DNA of 64,000 bases, from the NCBI GenBank assembly GCA_033060915.1, contig CM065397.1:28450501-28514500 (forward strand), read 5' to 3'. Both the position numbers and the translations under genes were made by a program. The notes beneath the pieces were generated by a model. That model worked only from the letters and a program-made list of their open reading frames with translations. It was not told the DNA's origin and ran no database searches. This DNA is from Euryodendron excelsum. Its lineage: Eukaryota > Streptophyta > Magnoliopsida > Ericales > Pentaphylacaceae. Below, in pieces: positions 1 through 10,610 of the stretch; position 1 is the stretch's first letter, and each line of letters starts with the position of its first letter.

Positions 1-211
1 AATTAACTTTGGAAAGAAACAACAACATTGGTTATACCTAATAAATAATTTCTACAAAATAATATTAAATTCCATAAATTTTCTAAAACCTTATATGTTA
101 TAGTAAAATTTTATATAGTTTCTACATATTTTTTAATAAAAAAATCCAAAACCAACAAACTAGTTAATTTCAACAATAACCAATTTAACTAAAATTTTTT
201 TGCAATAATTT

Positions 212-242
<31 letters not shown>

Positions 243-1653
243 AAAGGCCTTATTTAAAATTATCGCCTTAGGCCACAAATTATTTTGAGCCGGCCCTAGT
301 TTTGCATTTCCTTGGTTGTATTTTCCTCTTCAAAAATAATTAAAATTATAAAAAGAAATCCCCTTATTCATGTAATATTTTCAATTTTTTTTATATTAAC
401 AGAAATAGACCTCACTCAAATTCCTCATAAGGTAACGAAAAGGTAAAGTTTAATAAGAAAATTTTTTTAGCACCTTCTTAGAAATAAAAAGTTCATTACT
501 AGAAATTTATACACGTGAATAACTAAAAACTTGTAGAATCTCTTTATCTATACAATATATATAAATAGCTAAAATCACGTAACCATAATTGTTATTTACT
601 TTTTAACTATTAAGATATTGTCATTTTTACACGTATTTTGTATGAGAGGGAGGGCTATAGAAAAACAATTAATGTTGTTGAATTATCAGCTACATTTAAT
701 ATGATATAAAACTATATTTAAAAAAAAAATTCTACCATTCAAATTCTCTTGCTTACTGCTCACAATACATAAGAATATATATACTCATACATAGTACTAT
801 AATATATATACATATGTAATGATAAGATTTAAAAAAAAAGGAATTGATACCATTTAATAATGATATTTCTATGGTGATGAGGATCACTTATAAAAACTAG
901 ATGCTAATAAACTGAAATCTATCTTTTTATTTTGAAATTTTAAATTATTATTTAAACATGTAATTTTTCAAGAAAATATATTTTATTTTTAGTAAATTCG
1001 TAAAATGACAAGTTAACATAAAATTAAGTCATTAAATGAGCCCATTGAAAAGAACCATAGGGTCGCAATTGAGCATGTGGTTTTGGTACCAATTGATACC
1101 ATTGCTTTTGCTTCTTGTTCTAGTGCTCATAAATGTTTCCCTAATGAAGTCTTGGTATCTAATATGTTCATCTAAAAAATAATCTTGGAAATTGGCATTG
1201 TGCAGTTAGGTAGTGTTTCAGATTAGAGAGTGTGGTGATGTGAATCCTTGAAGGCTAATGTAACAGGGCGAATCATTTATATTAATATATTATGCGATTC
1301 TTTATTTTTTTCAACAAAAAAGGGGGAGTAGTATAGTAGTCAATTTCAGACATGTGAACAAGATTGCAAGCTAGCAAATGAAAAGTCATAAAATTACAAG
1401 GACTATAGACATTTGAGATTAATAAAAAAATTTGTTTAGAAAAACATTCTTCTATAGTTATTTTTGTTTTCATTTGAAAAAAAAAAAGAATCATATAATA
1501 TATTAATACCAATGATTTTGCTGGCTTCAATGGCTCTTGTTAAACAAGTGCTACTAAGAGTAGAGGTGCTGTTAATACATTACCAATTGTAACCCTAATG
1601 CTCGTTTTGTTGACATTTGAGATCAGTTGGAAAGTTATGCTGCGATTGTTATT
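1..1653 (-). repeat. Dispersed repeat 'arm', left copy, part 1
   Basis: This stretch is the reverse complement of 38.8-40.75 kb, matching roughly nine bases in ten by eye. Base 1 pairs with about 40752, so the repeat runs off the left window edge. It is AT-rich, with a TA microsatellite near 217-242. At about 281-299 the sequence AGCCGGCCCTAG opens a segment leading to the window edge that resembles the terminus of a hAT-type DNA transposon. Because the right copy has the same terminus with the same flanks, that insertion would predate duplication of the arm. No reading frame here is convincing. The element class is unknown. Confidence 0.75.
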
Positions 1654-1806
1654 GTAATATCCCAAACCTCTATTATCTGATTTAATGCGAATTTTCTAAA
1701 TTCTGTATTATTTTAATATGCTATTGGGTCAAAATGACCAATGGTAATGCATATTGTAGCATATGCCTTATGTGTGTGACACATAGGATTAATTCCCATG
1801 GGTGTC

Positions 1807-1810
<4 letters not shown>

Positions 1811-1846
<36 letters not shown>
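1811..1846. repeat. (CA)n microsatellite
   Basis: A run of AC dinucleotides about 36 bases long, followed by a purine-rich (GA/AGAAGG) stretch to about 1985. It lies inside the LTR-like insertion and makes short Thr-His or Val-Cys reading frames that are artefacts. Confidence 0.95.
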
Positions 1847-1849
<3 letters not shown>

Positions 1850-2890
1850 CCTTGGGGAGAATAGTAGAAAGAGAGAAGGAAGGGGGAAGAAGAGCAGAAG
1901 AAGGGAGAGATGGACAAGAGAGAAGGAGATCTATAAGAAGGAAGCTTGGAGAGCCATTCGAGTTTGGGGAAGCTTGGGAGAAAGGTAAGAACTTTACCTC
2001 TTGTAAATGTATAGTTGTGTATATGTATATATATATATATATATATGGGTTGATGTCTTTAGTTACTCCTTTAAGTCCCATTTACATAGATTTTGAGAGC
2101 TTACAGCTCATATTGTGAGATTTGGGGTTGGGGTTTGAAAAGCCCCAAATGTGTTTATGTTAGGGTTTGGAATTTCAAACCCTAGATCCCTTTGTTTTGC
2201 TTGTTCATTCTACCCCATTTTGAGTTATTGTAATATTCTTGGGTCAATTTCTAAACCCTAAAAGCATTGAGAAAGTTTGGGAGATGTTTGGTTGAGTTTG
2301 GGGTGAGAAAACCCATTTTTGTGTGTTGCTGCTAGAAGGAGGGCTCTAGAGTGGGGTTAAGCCCGCCTGAGAGCGGGGTAATCTGGTTTGGAGCGTGCTA
2401 GCACACACTCTAGCCCAATCTAGCGCGGTCCCAGGTTACAGCTTTGACACTCTTTAGTAAAATGGACAAAACTTGCTCTAAAAAATTTAAATTAATGCAT
2501 CGTTTGAAGCGCTGAAAAGTAGACTCATAGACCTTTCTACCCATATAAGGTTTATACCCTAATTACTCATAGAATGCGAGATATTGAGATTTAAAGTAAA
2601 CTCAAAATTTCTATCAGTAACATTATTTTTCAGAATTTTAGTCCCTTTTCTATTGGACATAACTTCTTTATTTAAAATGTGTTTCCGACCCATGATCTAT
2701 CAAATTAAAGGTATTTGAACCTATTTTCAAATGAAATTGACCTAGAATATAAAATCATTGTTCTAATATGAATGAGATATAACGAAGGATTCGGTGTTTA
2801 GGGATTCATGTTTCAAACCTCAACTTTTATGTTCTTGCATTGCATCGGGGTTTTGTGTTTGATTCTTTTATGTACTCTATGTGTGGGAAC

Positions 2891-3530
2891 ACTCTTGTTG
2901 CTAATGAACTGAGCATAACTCTTAATGACTTAGCCTAGCTCTTATGATTTGCTTAAAGCACTCTATGTTGCTAATGAACTGAGCATAACTCTTAATGACT
3001 GAGCCTAGTTCTCATGATTGGCTTAAAGCACTTTATGTTTCTAATGAACTGAGTATAGCTCTTAATGACTGAGCCTAGCTCTCATGATTAGCCTAAAGAA
3101 TTTCATGTTGCTAATGAACTGAGCATAGCTCTTAATGACTGAGCCTAGCTCTCATGATTAGCCTAAAGAACTCCATGTTGCTAATGAACTGAGCATAGCT
3201 CTTAATGACTGAGCCTATCTCTCATGACTGGCCTAAAACACTCTATGTTGCTAATGAATTGAGCATAGCTCTTAATGGCTGAGCCTAGCTCTCATGACCA
3301 GCCTAAAGAGCCTTATGCGTGACCTTTACGGTTACTATGATTAGCCTAAAGAGCCTTATGTGTGGCCTTTAATGTTACTAATGCGGAGCCTAACTTCGAT
3401 GTTGGCCTAAAGAGCCCTATATGTGACTTTTAAGGTTACTAATGCAGTGCCTAGTTATGATGTTGGCTTAAAGAGCCCCATGTGTGACCTTTAAGGTTAC
3501 TAATGTAGAGCCTAGATCTGATGTAAAAAC
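2891..3530 (+). repeat. Tandem repeat, 70-bp units grading into 61-62-bp units
   Basis: The phrase GCTAATGAACTGAGCATA recurs at about 2900, 2970, 3040, 3110, 3180 and 3250, an exact 70-bp spacing. Each unit also carries CTTAATGACTGAGCCTAGCTC and a GCCTAAAGA box. From about 3301 the units change to a shorter form (GCCTAAAGAGCC at about 3344, 3405 and 3466, spacing 61-62 bp) built from related words (GCCTAAAGAGCC, TTACTAATG, GAGCCTA). The short units look like deletion derivatives of the long ones. The array is inside the LTR-like insertion. Confidence 0.9.
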
Positions 3531-4421
3531 ATAACATACTTATATTCTAGAACGAGAAATATAATTTGTTAAAATGCTTTATGACAAGTTATGTATGTTT
3601 TCACAAGTATTAATGTCACGGTGTATCTCTCTTTATTACGATATTATGATATGCCTAACAGTACCATGTCATGATATACTTATGACAAGTTACATTCTGT
3701 CTTACGAGATCATGTTACGATTTGCGTCTCACTCCTATGATATTATGTTCGAATGTTATAACGTTTACGATACAAGGTTTTGTTACATCTCTCTTTTACC
3801 ACACCATGATTTGATACGATATAATGTTTCAATATGAAAGCTTATGCTACATGTGTTTTCAAACTTACGCTTATACGTTTCTAGGTTCATACCATCTATG
3901 CATATATGTTTATCTATTGTCATATACATTAAATAAAAATGTTAGTCCATTGTATTTTATGCTCATACATTATTGTTATTCACTAAGTATTAGCTTACGT
4001 TTTCTAAAGTGTTTTCAGATAACTAAACTAGGAGGCCTTAGAGGGAGGCCCACTACGTGGATATTTGGACTACTGCTCATGGGCCTTATGATATGCAAAT
4101 GTGTATATGGGCTAGACCCTAATGTTTGTAATATTACAATGTCATAACTATGGTGGTCTTCAATAGGCCCATTTTATGGTATGTTATGTTTTGATAATTA
4201 GCCACGACTCTGCTATGTATGACACACGTTTTGTTTTACATTCATAAAGTAAAATCCTATTTCCGCAATTATGTATCATCTTAAATGATCATGCACAGAT
4301 GTTTAATTGGTTTATATAATGCGGCCTTGAGTAGCCTTGCTACTAGCTAGTCATGTACTCTAAATCCACATAGGCCGAGTCTCGAGTATTGTTATTATTA
4401 TTATCCTCGTCTAGTACTTTC

Positions 4422-6159
4422 TGTTGACCCAAAAGGCAACCTAAGAGGGGGGGTGAATTGGGTTTTTAAAAAATTAATGGCAATTAAGATTAATTAAAAT
4501 TAATCTAGTCAATATAACAACGATCAATCTATATATAGTGCAATGTAATCAAAAGAGGAATAAAAACAGAGTAATAGAAAGCATACCGAGAATTACTAAG
4601 GTTCAACCACAATTCGTGATCCACGTCCTCACCCCAAGATCCCCTTGAAGTCTTCCTCCACTATGTAATTTCCAATTACAAAATGGATGCTAATTGACCA
4701 AGTGCTCAGCTCACTTTTACATAAGAACTTCTTCCTAAGTTCTTCCAGCTATCAAGTGGTTTTGTCTAAGATCCACTCAAACTTACAAGAGTTTTTCTTC
4801 TACAAGTGAACTCTCAAACTTTCACTTATAGGTGTATAAAGATATATAAATGAATTACAAACTCTCTATCAAGAGTGGATAGAACAATAAAAGCTCACAC
4901 TATAAAAACAAGAAGAATGTTCAGATTTTTCAGTTTGATCAGTCAGTGGTACTTGTTTTTCTTGTGTCTCTTATGTATAAATGCAGTTGGAAGCTTGTAT
5001 ATAAACCCCTATATTGATTTCATCTGTTGGAGGTTGTTGGGGGTCATTTAATGCAAGGCCAGTCCGTTATAATGTTAGAAAAACTAGCCGTTCTCTCCCA
5101 GGTGTCGACACTTAGTTTCATGTGTCGACACATCTGGTCTGCATTTTCCAGATGTTGTCTACTGTCTCCATGTATCAACACATCAACTCCATGTGTCAAC
5201 ACTTGATCATTCTGTCTTCAGATTCTCGGTTTCTGTCTTCATGTGTCGACTCTTCATTTTCATGTGTCGACACATTGCCCAGAAATCTTGCTTCTGTCTT
5301 CTCATGATCAAGTTCAACTTCAGCACAACTATAAAATCTTCAAGGAGTCTTCTCTTTGGGGTTTGATGATCAATCAAAGTTTTTAATACATCAAGATTGT
5401 TCTCTATTCAATTTGGATTGAATTCTTCATTTGATAATCATATTTTCTTGATTTCAACACTGTCAGAGCTTCACTCTATCAATGCTGAGCTCTTTTTCTT
5501 TGTTGCTGATCTTTCTCTTTCATTGCCAAGCTTTTTCTTTCATTGCCGAGCTATTGCTTTCATTTCTGAGCTCTTTCTTTCATTGAGATCACTTCAATGA
5601 GACTTTTATAAGCTTGATGAAGTCTATCTTGAACACCTTCATTTTCTCTAAGTACATATCATCTTCATTGAGTATTTATATCCCAGATAAAATCTTCACT
5701 TAGATTCTTTGTAGAGATTATGCAATTTTGATGAATTTTCTTCTCAAATATCTTAAATCTCTTCTTCAATAAAATTATCTTCAATTGATCTTTGCACACT
5801 TTGATGAAGTCTTTATTTGAACACCTTCAATCTTTTTGAGTGCAAGTCAACTTCATTGAGTCTATGAATACTTGATGAATTCTTCATTTGAGCACCTTCA
5901 ATCTTTTCGAATGCAAATCATTTGTTTGAAGTTGGAATAGTTGTCAATGTTCTGTTTTGATACATTGCATGACTCTTGGAGTGCATTGCTCAATCTTAGC
6001 TTGTTGTGTATTCACTTTGACATATACTAGATTTAAAGTTAAACTTCTAAGTCTAAATTATGATATTTATTAATCTGCACACTAAGCAAATACATTAGTA
6101 AAATAACACAAGGTTTAGTTATCATCAAAATCAACATGGGGATCAACCTTGAGTCAACA
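4422..6159 (-). mobile_element. Solo LTR, copia-like family A, copy 1
   Basis: The block begins TGTTGACC and ends GTCAACA and is bounded by perfect 5-bp duplications CTTTC at 4417-4421 and 6160-6164. The right arm has a single CTTTC at the matching place with no insertion. These are the hallmarks of an LTR retrotransposon insertion reduced to one LTR. It is the reverse complement of the copies at 18166 and 42842. On the minus strand it has a TATA box (plus-strand GTATATAAAC at 4997-5006) preceded by a cluster of TGTCGACA palindromes at about 5103-5273. Assignment to Ty1/copia rests on a remembered resemblance of the end near 4422-4700 to such LTRs. Reading frames inside are short and not related to retroelement proteins. 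Confidence 0.88.
4997..5273 (-). promoter_or_regulatory. TATA box and upstream palindrome cluster of solo LTR copy 1
   Basis: On the minus strand, GTTTATATAC (plus 4997-5006) follows a U3 segment holding about five copies of the palindrome TGTCGACA or one-base variants (about 5103, 5122, 5196, 5241, 5264). The same order and spacing occur in copy 2. This is a predicted LTR promoter; activity is not known. Confidence 0.55.
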
Positions 6160-6164
6160 CTTTC

Positions 6165-6417
6165 CTTTGATTCCACTATTGCAAGTTACAACTTACAATG
6201 AGATGGTCCTCCATGTTACTCTCATAATCAATCAATTAGAAAAACAGCAATAACAAAAACAACAATAATGAATGAACATAGTTTTGACCAAAAATTGTTT
6301 TTGATTCTTTGCAGTGTTCGTTCAAACTTCAAACCTAAGGTAGTCAAAGAAGTATATAAATCTCTAATTTGCGTATAGAAATACTAGTAGCAACCCAAAT
6401 TTCACTTTGAAACCAAG

Positions 6418-6452
<35 letters not shown>

Positions 6453-7758
6453 TTAAAAAATTTTATGGAGGTGTTTGCCAACGGATTGTGCATATGCATC
6501 TCCAAGTGAAAGTTAGGTTTATCTAAAGTGGCACCTACAAACATAGGAGAACATGTACAATTTATGTAGTTGGTAGTAGCTTTTTTCACGCACGTGCCAG
6601 CTTTTTTAAGAAATACTAGTCCATGGTAGGGAGACACAGTTTCACCAATTCTTTGCCCCAATAATTCCAAAACCTTGCCTCTGGAGATACTTATGCAAAA
6701 TAGCAACATGGCTTCTGCTTATGGAGTCCAAGGAGTCCTAACGAGCTTATGATGCTATATGAACGGGTTGTCCATTAGAACCTGACTCCATCAGTATATT
6801 ACATTCCACTAGTCTACATGAATATGTCTCATAAGTATAATGAACAAGTAAAAACTGTATTGGAGCAATGGTAGCATAAAAATGAACTAACATCCTTATG
6901 TGCTGCACAAAATGTCAATAAATGAACATATTGGCTCGCATCGACATCTGCATGAGATTAAATCCTCAAGTAAACAAATAATTCTAGGGGGAGGAACTAA
7001 GAGGTCTAAACACATTATGGAACCTGCACCTGTTATAATCCTGTCAGCCATTCCTTCCTATATTCACCTCATCACTTAACACAATTTAAGGTTCCTCTTT
7101 GGTATGTACTTCAAACATGGATTATACCGGTTGTTCAGCAATGGCTTGGAAAGAGGAGTTTTTCACTACACTATTTGATGAGGTTTCTGAACAACATGTT
7201 GGGTTATCTTCTTGGAGATTCATAGCAACATTTGGATGCAATAAAGAAAGATTTATTTCAAAATTATGACTTTGTACTTGTTTAGGAAGAGGTGAGGTAT
7301 TCTTTAATATGTATATCCTAGTATGCAGTTTCTCTTCCTCTTGCTCGTCACTGTGTATATAGAATAATGAAAAAGTTAAGCAGGTATTACATAGAAAACT
7401 TAATTTAATGGGTTTGAGTGACCCAAGTTAGTATGAACATACATCTCAATCTCCATAACAGAGCCTATATGAACAGAGGGAATATCATTACCTTTGCTGG
7501 TTATCTGTCACCAAACCTAATGAAATGATAAATAGTCGCTAACAAAGCGATTTAAGGAAGTTCCAATGCAATATTGTATAGCATTTTCTAGGTGACGTAC
7601 AGGTACAACCCATATGGCCCAACAAATGCAACACACAGACCACACACTCATAAGAGCAATAACAATAATAAAATTGTATTTATCAATGCCTAAGACAAAT
7701 AAAAATACAAGATACACTAGTAAGCTTACGAGCAGAACACCAAAAAAGATAAAACTCA
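6165..7758 (-). repeat. Dispersed repeat 'arm', left copy, part 2
   Basis: This continues the arm after the solo LTR and is the reverse complement of about 37230-38770. Homology stops at about 7758, where the plus strand reads GATAAAACTC. Two minus-strand stretches have counterparts in the other arm: 7517-7759, with a hydrophobic segment including GIDKYNFIIVIA, and 6344-6709. Both copies are broken by stops elsewhere, so if the arm ever encoded a protein it no longer does. I do not recognise the product. Confidence 0.7.
6418..6450. repeat. Poly-C tract
   Basis: An uninterrupted run of about 33 C. The equivalent place in the right arm (about 38529-38536) has only a short G run, so the tract expanded in this copy or is an assembly artefact. 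It creates a false poly-glycine run in a minus-strand reading frame. Confidence 0.95.
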
Positions 7759-7806
7759 ACCCCTGCAGAAGTTTTAGGGGTATTTAAGGTTTCTAAATCA
7801 TATTTT

Positions 7807-8004
7807 CTAACCCAAAACATTATTCACATGGGTCATAGGTCTAGATGTCAGTTTATTCAAATGTTTCAAAATGACCCTAATTTGATTATGCAATTTATCA
7901 GGCTTCTTAGGGTATGTATACATGAATGAATTAGAAGTCTTTCTAAACATGTTACACCTAGGCATTATATGCCAAACAATACCACAATGATGACACGTCG
8001 GCAT
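7807..8004 (-). pseudogene. Retrotransposon gag fragment with CCHC zinc knuckle
   Basis: The minus-strand frame starts MPTCHHCGIVWHIMPRC, which fits the zinc-knuckle pattern C-X2-C-X4-H-X4-C exactly (residues 4-17). In retroelements this knuckle is the nucleocapsid part of Gag, which binds RNA. The spacing and the residues around it look most like plant Ty1/copia polyproteins. Only about 65 codons remain. No capsid, protease, integrase or reverse transcriptase sequence follows, so this is an isolated scrap next to the end of the left arm. Confidence 0.6.
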
Positions 8005-8903
8005 TTAAGAAATCACAAAAGGCTGTATACAAATACTATTTGATATATATAAAATGAAAATTAACTTAGAGCAAAAAAAAAAAAAAAACAAAACCAAAAT
8101 GGCCGTGAGTACAGATTCTAGCTGACAAACAACCCCTAGTTGAGTCTTAGATAGTTGATAAATTTTGACTAAGGTAACTCTAAATTTCAAAACATAAATG
8201 TATAATAGAAGAACTAGAAGAATTAATTCAAACATTTATTAGAGGTCAACTTATTTTGCTTAAAAAAAAAGGTATAAAACTGTAAAGGGATATGAAGAAA
8301 ATGATGTATTCACTCATTATTTTACCTTAATATTTTAAGTTGGTGGCCTGTTAATTAGAAAACACAAGTTTTACTAGAGAGTTCAACTATTGTCAAATGT
8401 CAAGCCAAAGCAAAGGGTATACCAGGAGCAGCGATCAATAACAAAATAAAATCACGAATTTGTCAAGAGAATAATGATTTTTTTTGGAAGGTTAGATAAT
8501 AATGATTTCACTTAACATTCATCAAGAAAAGCCCAGATGATTGGCCCTACATGAATAAAAACTAAACATGCTTAATTCAAGATGCTTTCAACTTGCTAAC
8601 TAAAAGGTCCAAGAAAATCAGGTTTTACATAAAAATGGTTCCAAATAAAAAATTAAAAAAAAAATGATTTGGGTCAGCTTGAATTTTCACAAACCGATGG
8701 AAAAGACCCACAAGATGATTAAATATTAAATCCTATATAAAGTACATACAAAAGATTTCGAAAGAAAAAATAAAAATGAGAAGCGCATAAAGAGTAAGAA
8801 AGAAAACGGCAATTCTTGGAAACACACATCCACTAACATGAACTTGTAATTCAATTCAAACCCACCAAAAACTAGAAAAAGGAATTAACGTAATTCACAT
8901 CAC
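8005..8903. other. AT-rich spacer, no gene seen
   Basis: It contains an A-rich tract at about 8071-8089 and several shorter A or T runs, but no reading frame, repeat unit or RNA gene that I can support. Confidence 0.6.
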
Positions 8904-9122
8904 CTAGTTCAAAAGCCTCTGACGTGAACATGTTTGGCCTGACCTAGGAAGGGTCGCCAGCAGGCCTTCGTGAATGACATGGAAGAGATCAGCTTTAGCC
9001 TGAGGCGACGACCGTTTCATTTCTGAAAGTGGCCTCATCAGAGACCCCAGAGACCACCACCTCGACTTCCCAGTAGCAGCGGCGGCATTGAGAAACACCT
9101 CTCCTAAAGAGGAAACATTCAC
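8904..9122 (-). pseudogene. Frameshifted fragment resembling SDI1/MS5-like TPR protein
   Basis: The minus-strand frame of 72 codons contains KADLFHVIH at about residues 43-51. After one missing base the neighbouring frame reads PAGDPFLGQAKHVH. Together these resemble the N-terminal block of plant SULFUR DEFICIENCY-INDUCED / MS5 (POLLENLESS3)-like TPR proteins, which act in sulfur-starvation responses and male meiosis. The usual next part, the TPR repeats, is absent: the left flank is AT-rich spacer. The stretch is more GC-rich than its surroundings, as expected for former coding DNA. The single-base loss and missing body make it a pseudogene fragment, perhaps captured by a transposon. The family call is from memory of the motif. 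Confidence 0.5.
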
Positions 9123-9256
9123 CTCTTATAATTCAATAAAAGAAATGACCCATATTGACCACATAATTTCCAAATATTGGGACTTGAAAAAGAAAATCCC
9201 AAGTCAATTGATCCAAAATAAAAACAGTCCTTGAATGAGTAAAAGAGAGTTTATAC

Positions 9257-9360
9257 CTGCGTGCTAAGCAGTCCTTGAATGAGTGAAATTTTTGCAAGTT
9301 TTGTCTGCAGTGGTTCAATAATAGACTCCCCTTCTTTGGTTCTGCCTCTTTCTCTCCCAT
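9257..9360 (-). other. Possible relic exon upstream of the SDI1-like fragment
   Basis: On the minus strand an ATG at 9360 opens MGEKEAEPKKGSLLLNHCRQ and continues to a good splice-donor context, ACGCAG followed by GTATAA, at 9257/9256. A plausible acceptor (ATTATAAG) lies at about 9125, just before the SDI1-like frame. I do not recognise the protein, and SDI1-like genes do not usually start this way. It could be a first exon of a chimeric transcript or chance. The phrase CTCATTCAAGGACTG occurs on both sides of the putative donor, suggesting a small local duplication. Confidence 0.3.
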
Positions 9361-9782
9361 CTCTCCACCCTATCGTTCCTCTGTCGAACCCACTGTTTCT
9401 TCGTACAACACACAAACATGCTTCTCTTTTTACCTAATTCTAACCTTCCACAGCCACAATCATTTCTTGTATGGGGTTTCCACGACTAAAGATGGTGGTT
9501 TCGGGTGTGGCTAGTTCATTGGGTTTATGGGTGCCTAGATATAGAGGGAAAGGGGGAGTAGAGAGAGAAAATGATTGATTGGGTTGAAGGGAAGAGAAGG
9601 GTGTGGCCAATGTTCAGGCATTGAACTATTGGACGTCTTCACCTATATTGGTCTTGGGTGCCAAGTCATTCGGTCGGTCGGTCAGTCAGTCGAACACTGT
9701 GCTTCGGATGAGAAAAAGATGTGTGCTGCCATGGTCATGCAATGGTAAGATGTGGTGGCAGTGGTGGTGGTGGTGTGTGTGC

Positions 9783-9817
<35 letters not shown>

Positions 9818-10169
9818 AAATGGAGGGGGGTTAACTGAGATGAGGAGACAGAGCGGCAGTGATAATGTGAGCGTTTATTGCCTGGTTTCTTTGACCTAAC
9901 GGCTCTTTCTAATCCAATGGTTGAGAGAGGGTGCGGATTTTGATCAAACGGCACACAACTTTGTTTTTAGGCTATTTATTTTCACCCACAAAATATTTTT
10001 TGTTTGATAACTCAACAAAATACGTACAAGTAATTTTATTCGCCTTTCTTCATTATTTCTCTTGACAAATTCATGATATGATTATTGGATTTTTTTATGA
10101 CACCTAATAAGTTTTATTATAAAGTAAAACAAATAGTATGTAATATAGTTGTAGTAGGACACAACTTAC
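9361..10169. other. Spacer with microsatellites, no gene seen
   Basis: It holds a GGTC/AGTC short tandem at about 9673-9692, a GGT-rich stretch at about 9752-9778, and a GA microsatellite at 9785-9812. The reading frames crossing them on both strands are products of the simple repeats. The rest is AT-rich sequence without recognisable content. Confidence 0.65.
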
Positions 10170-10610
10170 CCAAAAAGATACATGATTAAAGAGGATATTG
10201 GCAATAGCAATAAGAAATCATAATTATTCAAACCAATAATGATACATTTCTATGACCTAGAACAACTTTAGTTTCTAAAGATTGTAGTACTTTAGTTATG
10301 GAAGCATTACTGCATGAAAAGGTATGAAATTAAGACTGAAAGCAGGAGGTAATGCTTCAATTCTTGAAGAGGATTCTCATATTGTTATTTCAATTTTTAA
10401 TGGCCAACGAGTAGTAGTTTAATAGATAGCAGTTGTGATCAATGATATTCAGCAACTCCAATGTAAGGTCAAAGTATGTTCTTATAGTTTTATGCAAAAG
10501 GTCCGAAATAATGCAGCAAATGTGTTAGCAAGTAAGGGTATTTTGGATGAGGGTTGTTGTTTGGTTGTGTACCCTCAATATGGCTACATGGCCCCTTCTT
10601 AGGGGCTAGC
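10170..10610 (+). pseudogene. LINE-like RNase H domain remnant, copy 1
   Basis: Broken plus-strand coding sequence corresponds to the better-preserved copy at 45.3-46.06 kb: a segment before the conserved Ser-Arg-Gly-Cys region, then LRLKAGGNASILEEDSH-like sequence, and a tail with NNAANVLASKG. In plant LINE-type retroelements a C-terminal RNase H domain degrades the RNA of the RNA-DNA hybrid. Stops (for example the TAA-TAG near 10420) and substitutions, including EGDS to EEDS, show it is dead. The downstream 10.65-11.96 kb is part of the same repeat. Confidence 0.55.

Larger units (their letters stand above)
1654..4387 (+). mobile_element. LTR-like insertion in left arm
   Basis: The right arm lacks this block, so it is an insertion. 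It is flanked by ATTGTTATT on both sides (1645-1653 and 4388-4396), although the site is a TTA/TTG microsatellite and the true target duplication may be shorter. It begins TGTAATATCCC when the last flanking T is included, as many plant Ty3-type LTRs do. The middle contains a stretch that looks like U3/R sequence of such LTRs, around 2340-2700. The right end does not show a clear CA terminus. It has no polymerase-like reading frame. It holds a CA microsatellite and a tandem array, listed separately. A solo or truncated Ty3-type LTR is the best reading, but other element types are possible. Confidence 0.5.

Noticed and set aside
1734..2118. Overlapping frames around the CA microsatellite
   Set aside because: His-Thr and Val-Cys runs are translations of the dinucleotide repeat, followed by purine-rich low complexity.
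1645..4396. A 9-bp target duplication implying a Mutator-type element
   Set aside because: The site is a TTA/TTG microsatellite, so the match can be by chance, and the insertion has no inverted termini; its start looks like an LTR.
6344..6709. Minus-strand frame of 121 codons with a glycine run
   Set aside because: The glycines come from the poly-C tract. The homologous right-arm frame lacks the run, and the arm as a whole is full of stops.
9603..9954. Frames on both strands around the GA microsatellite
   Set aside because: Arg-Glu and Ser-Leu runs are products of the GA/CT repeat, with no conserved motif on either side.
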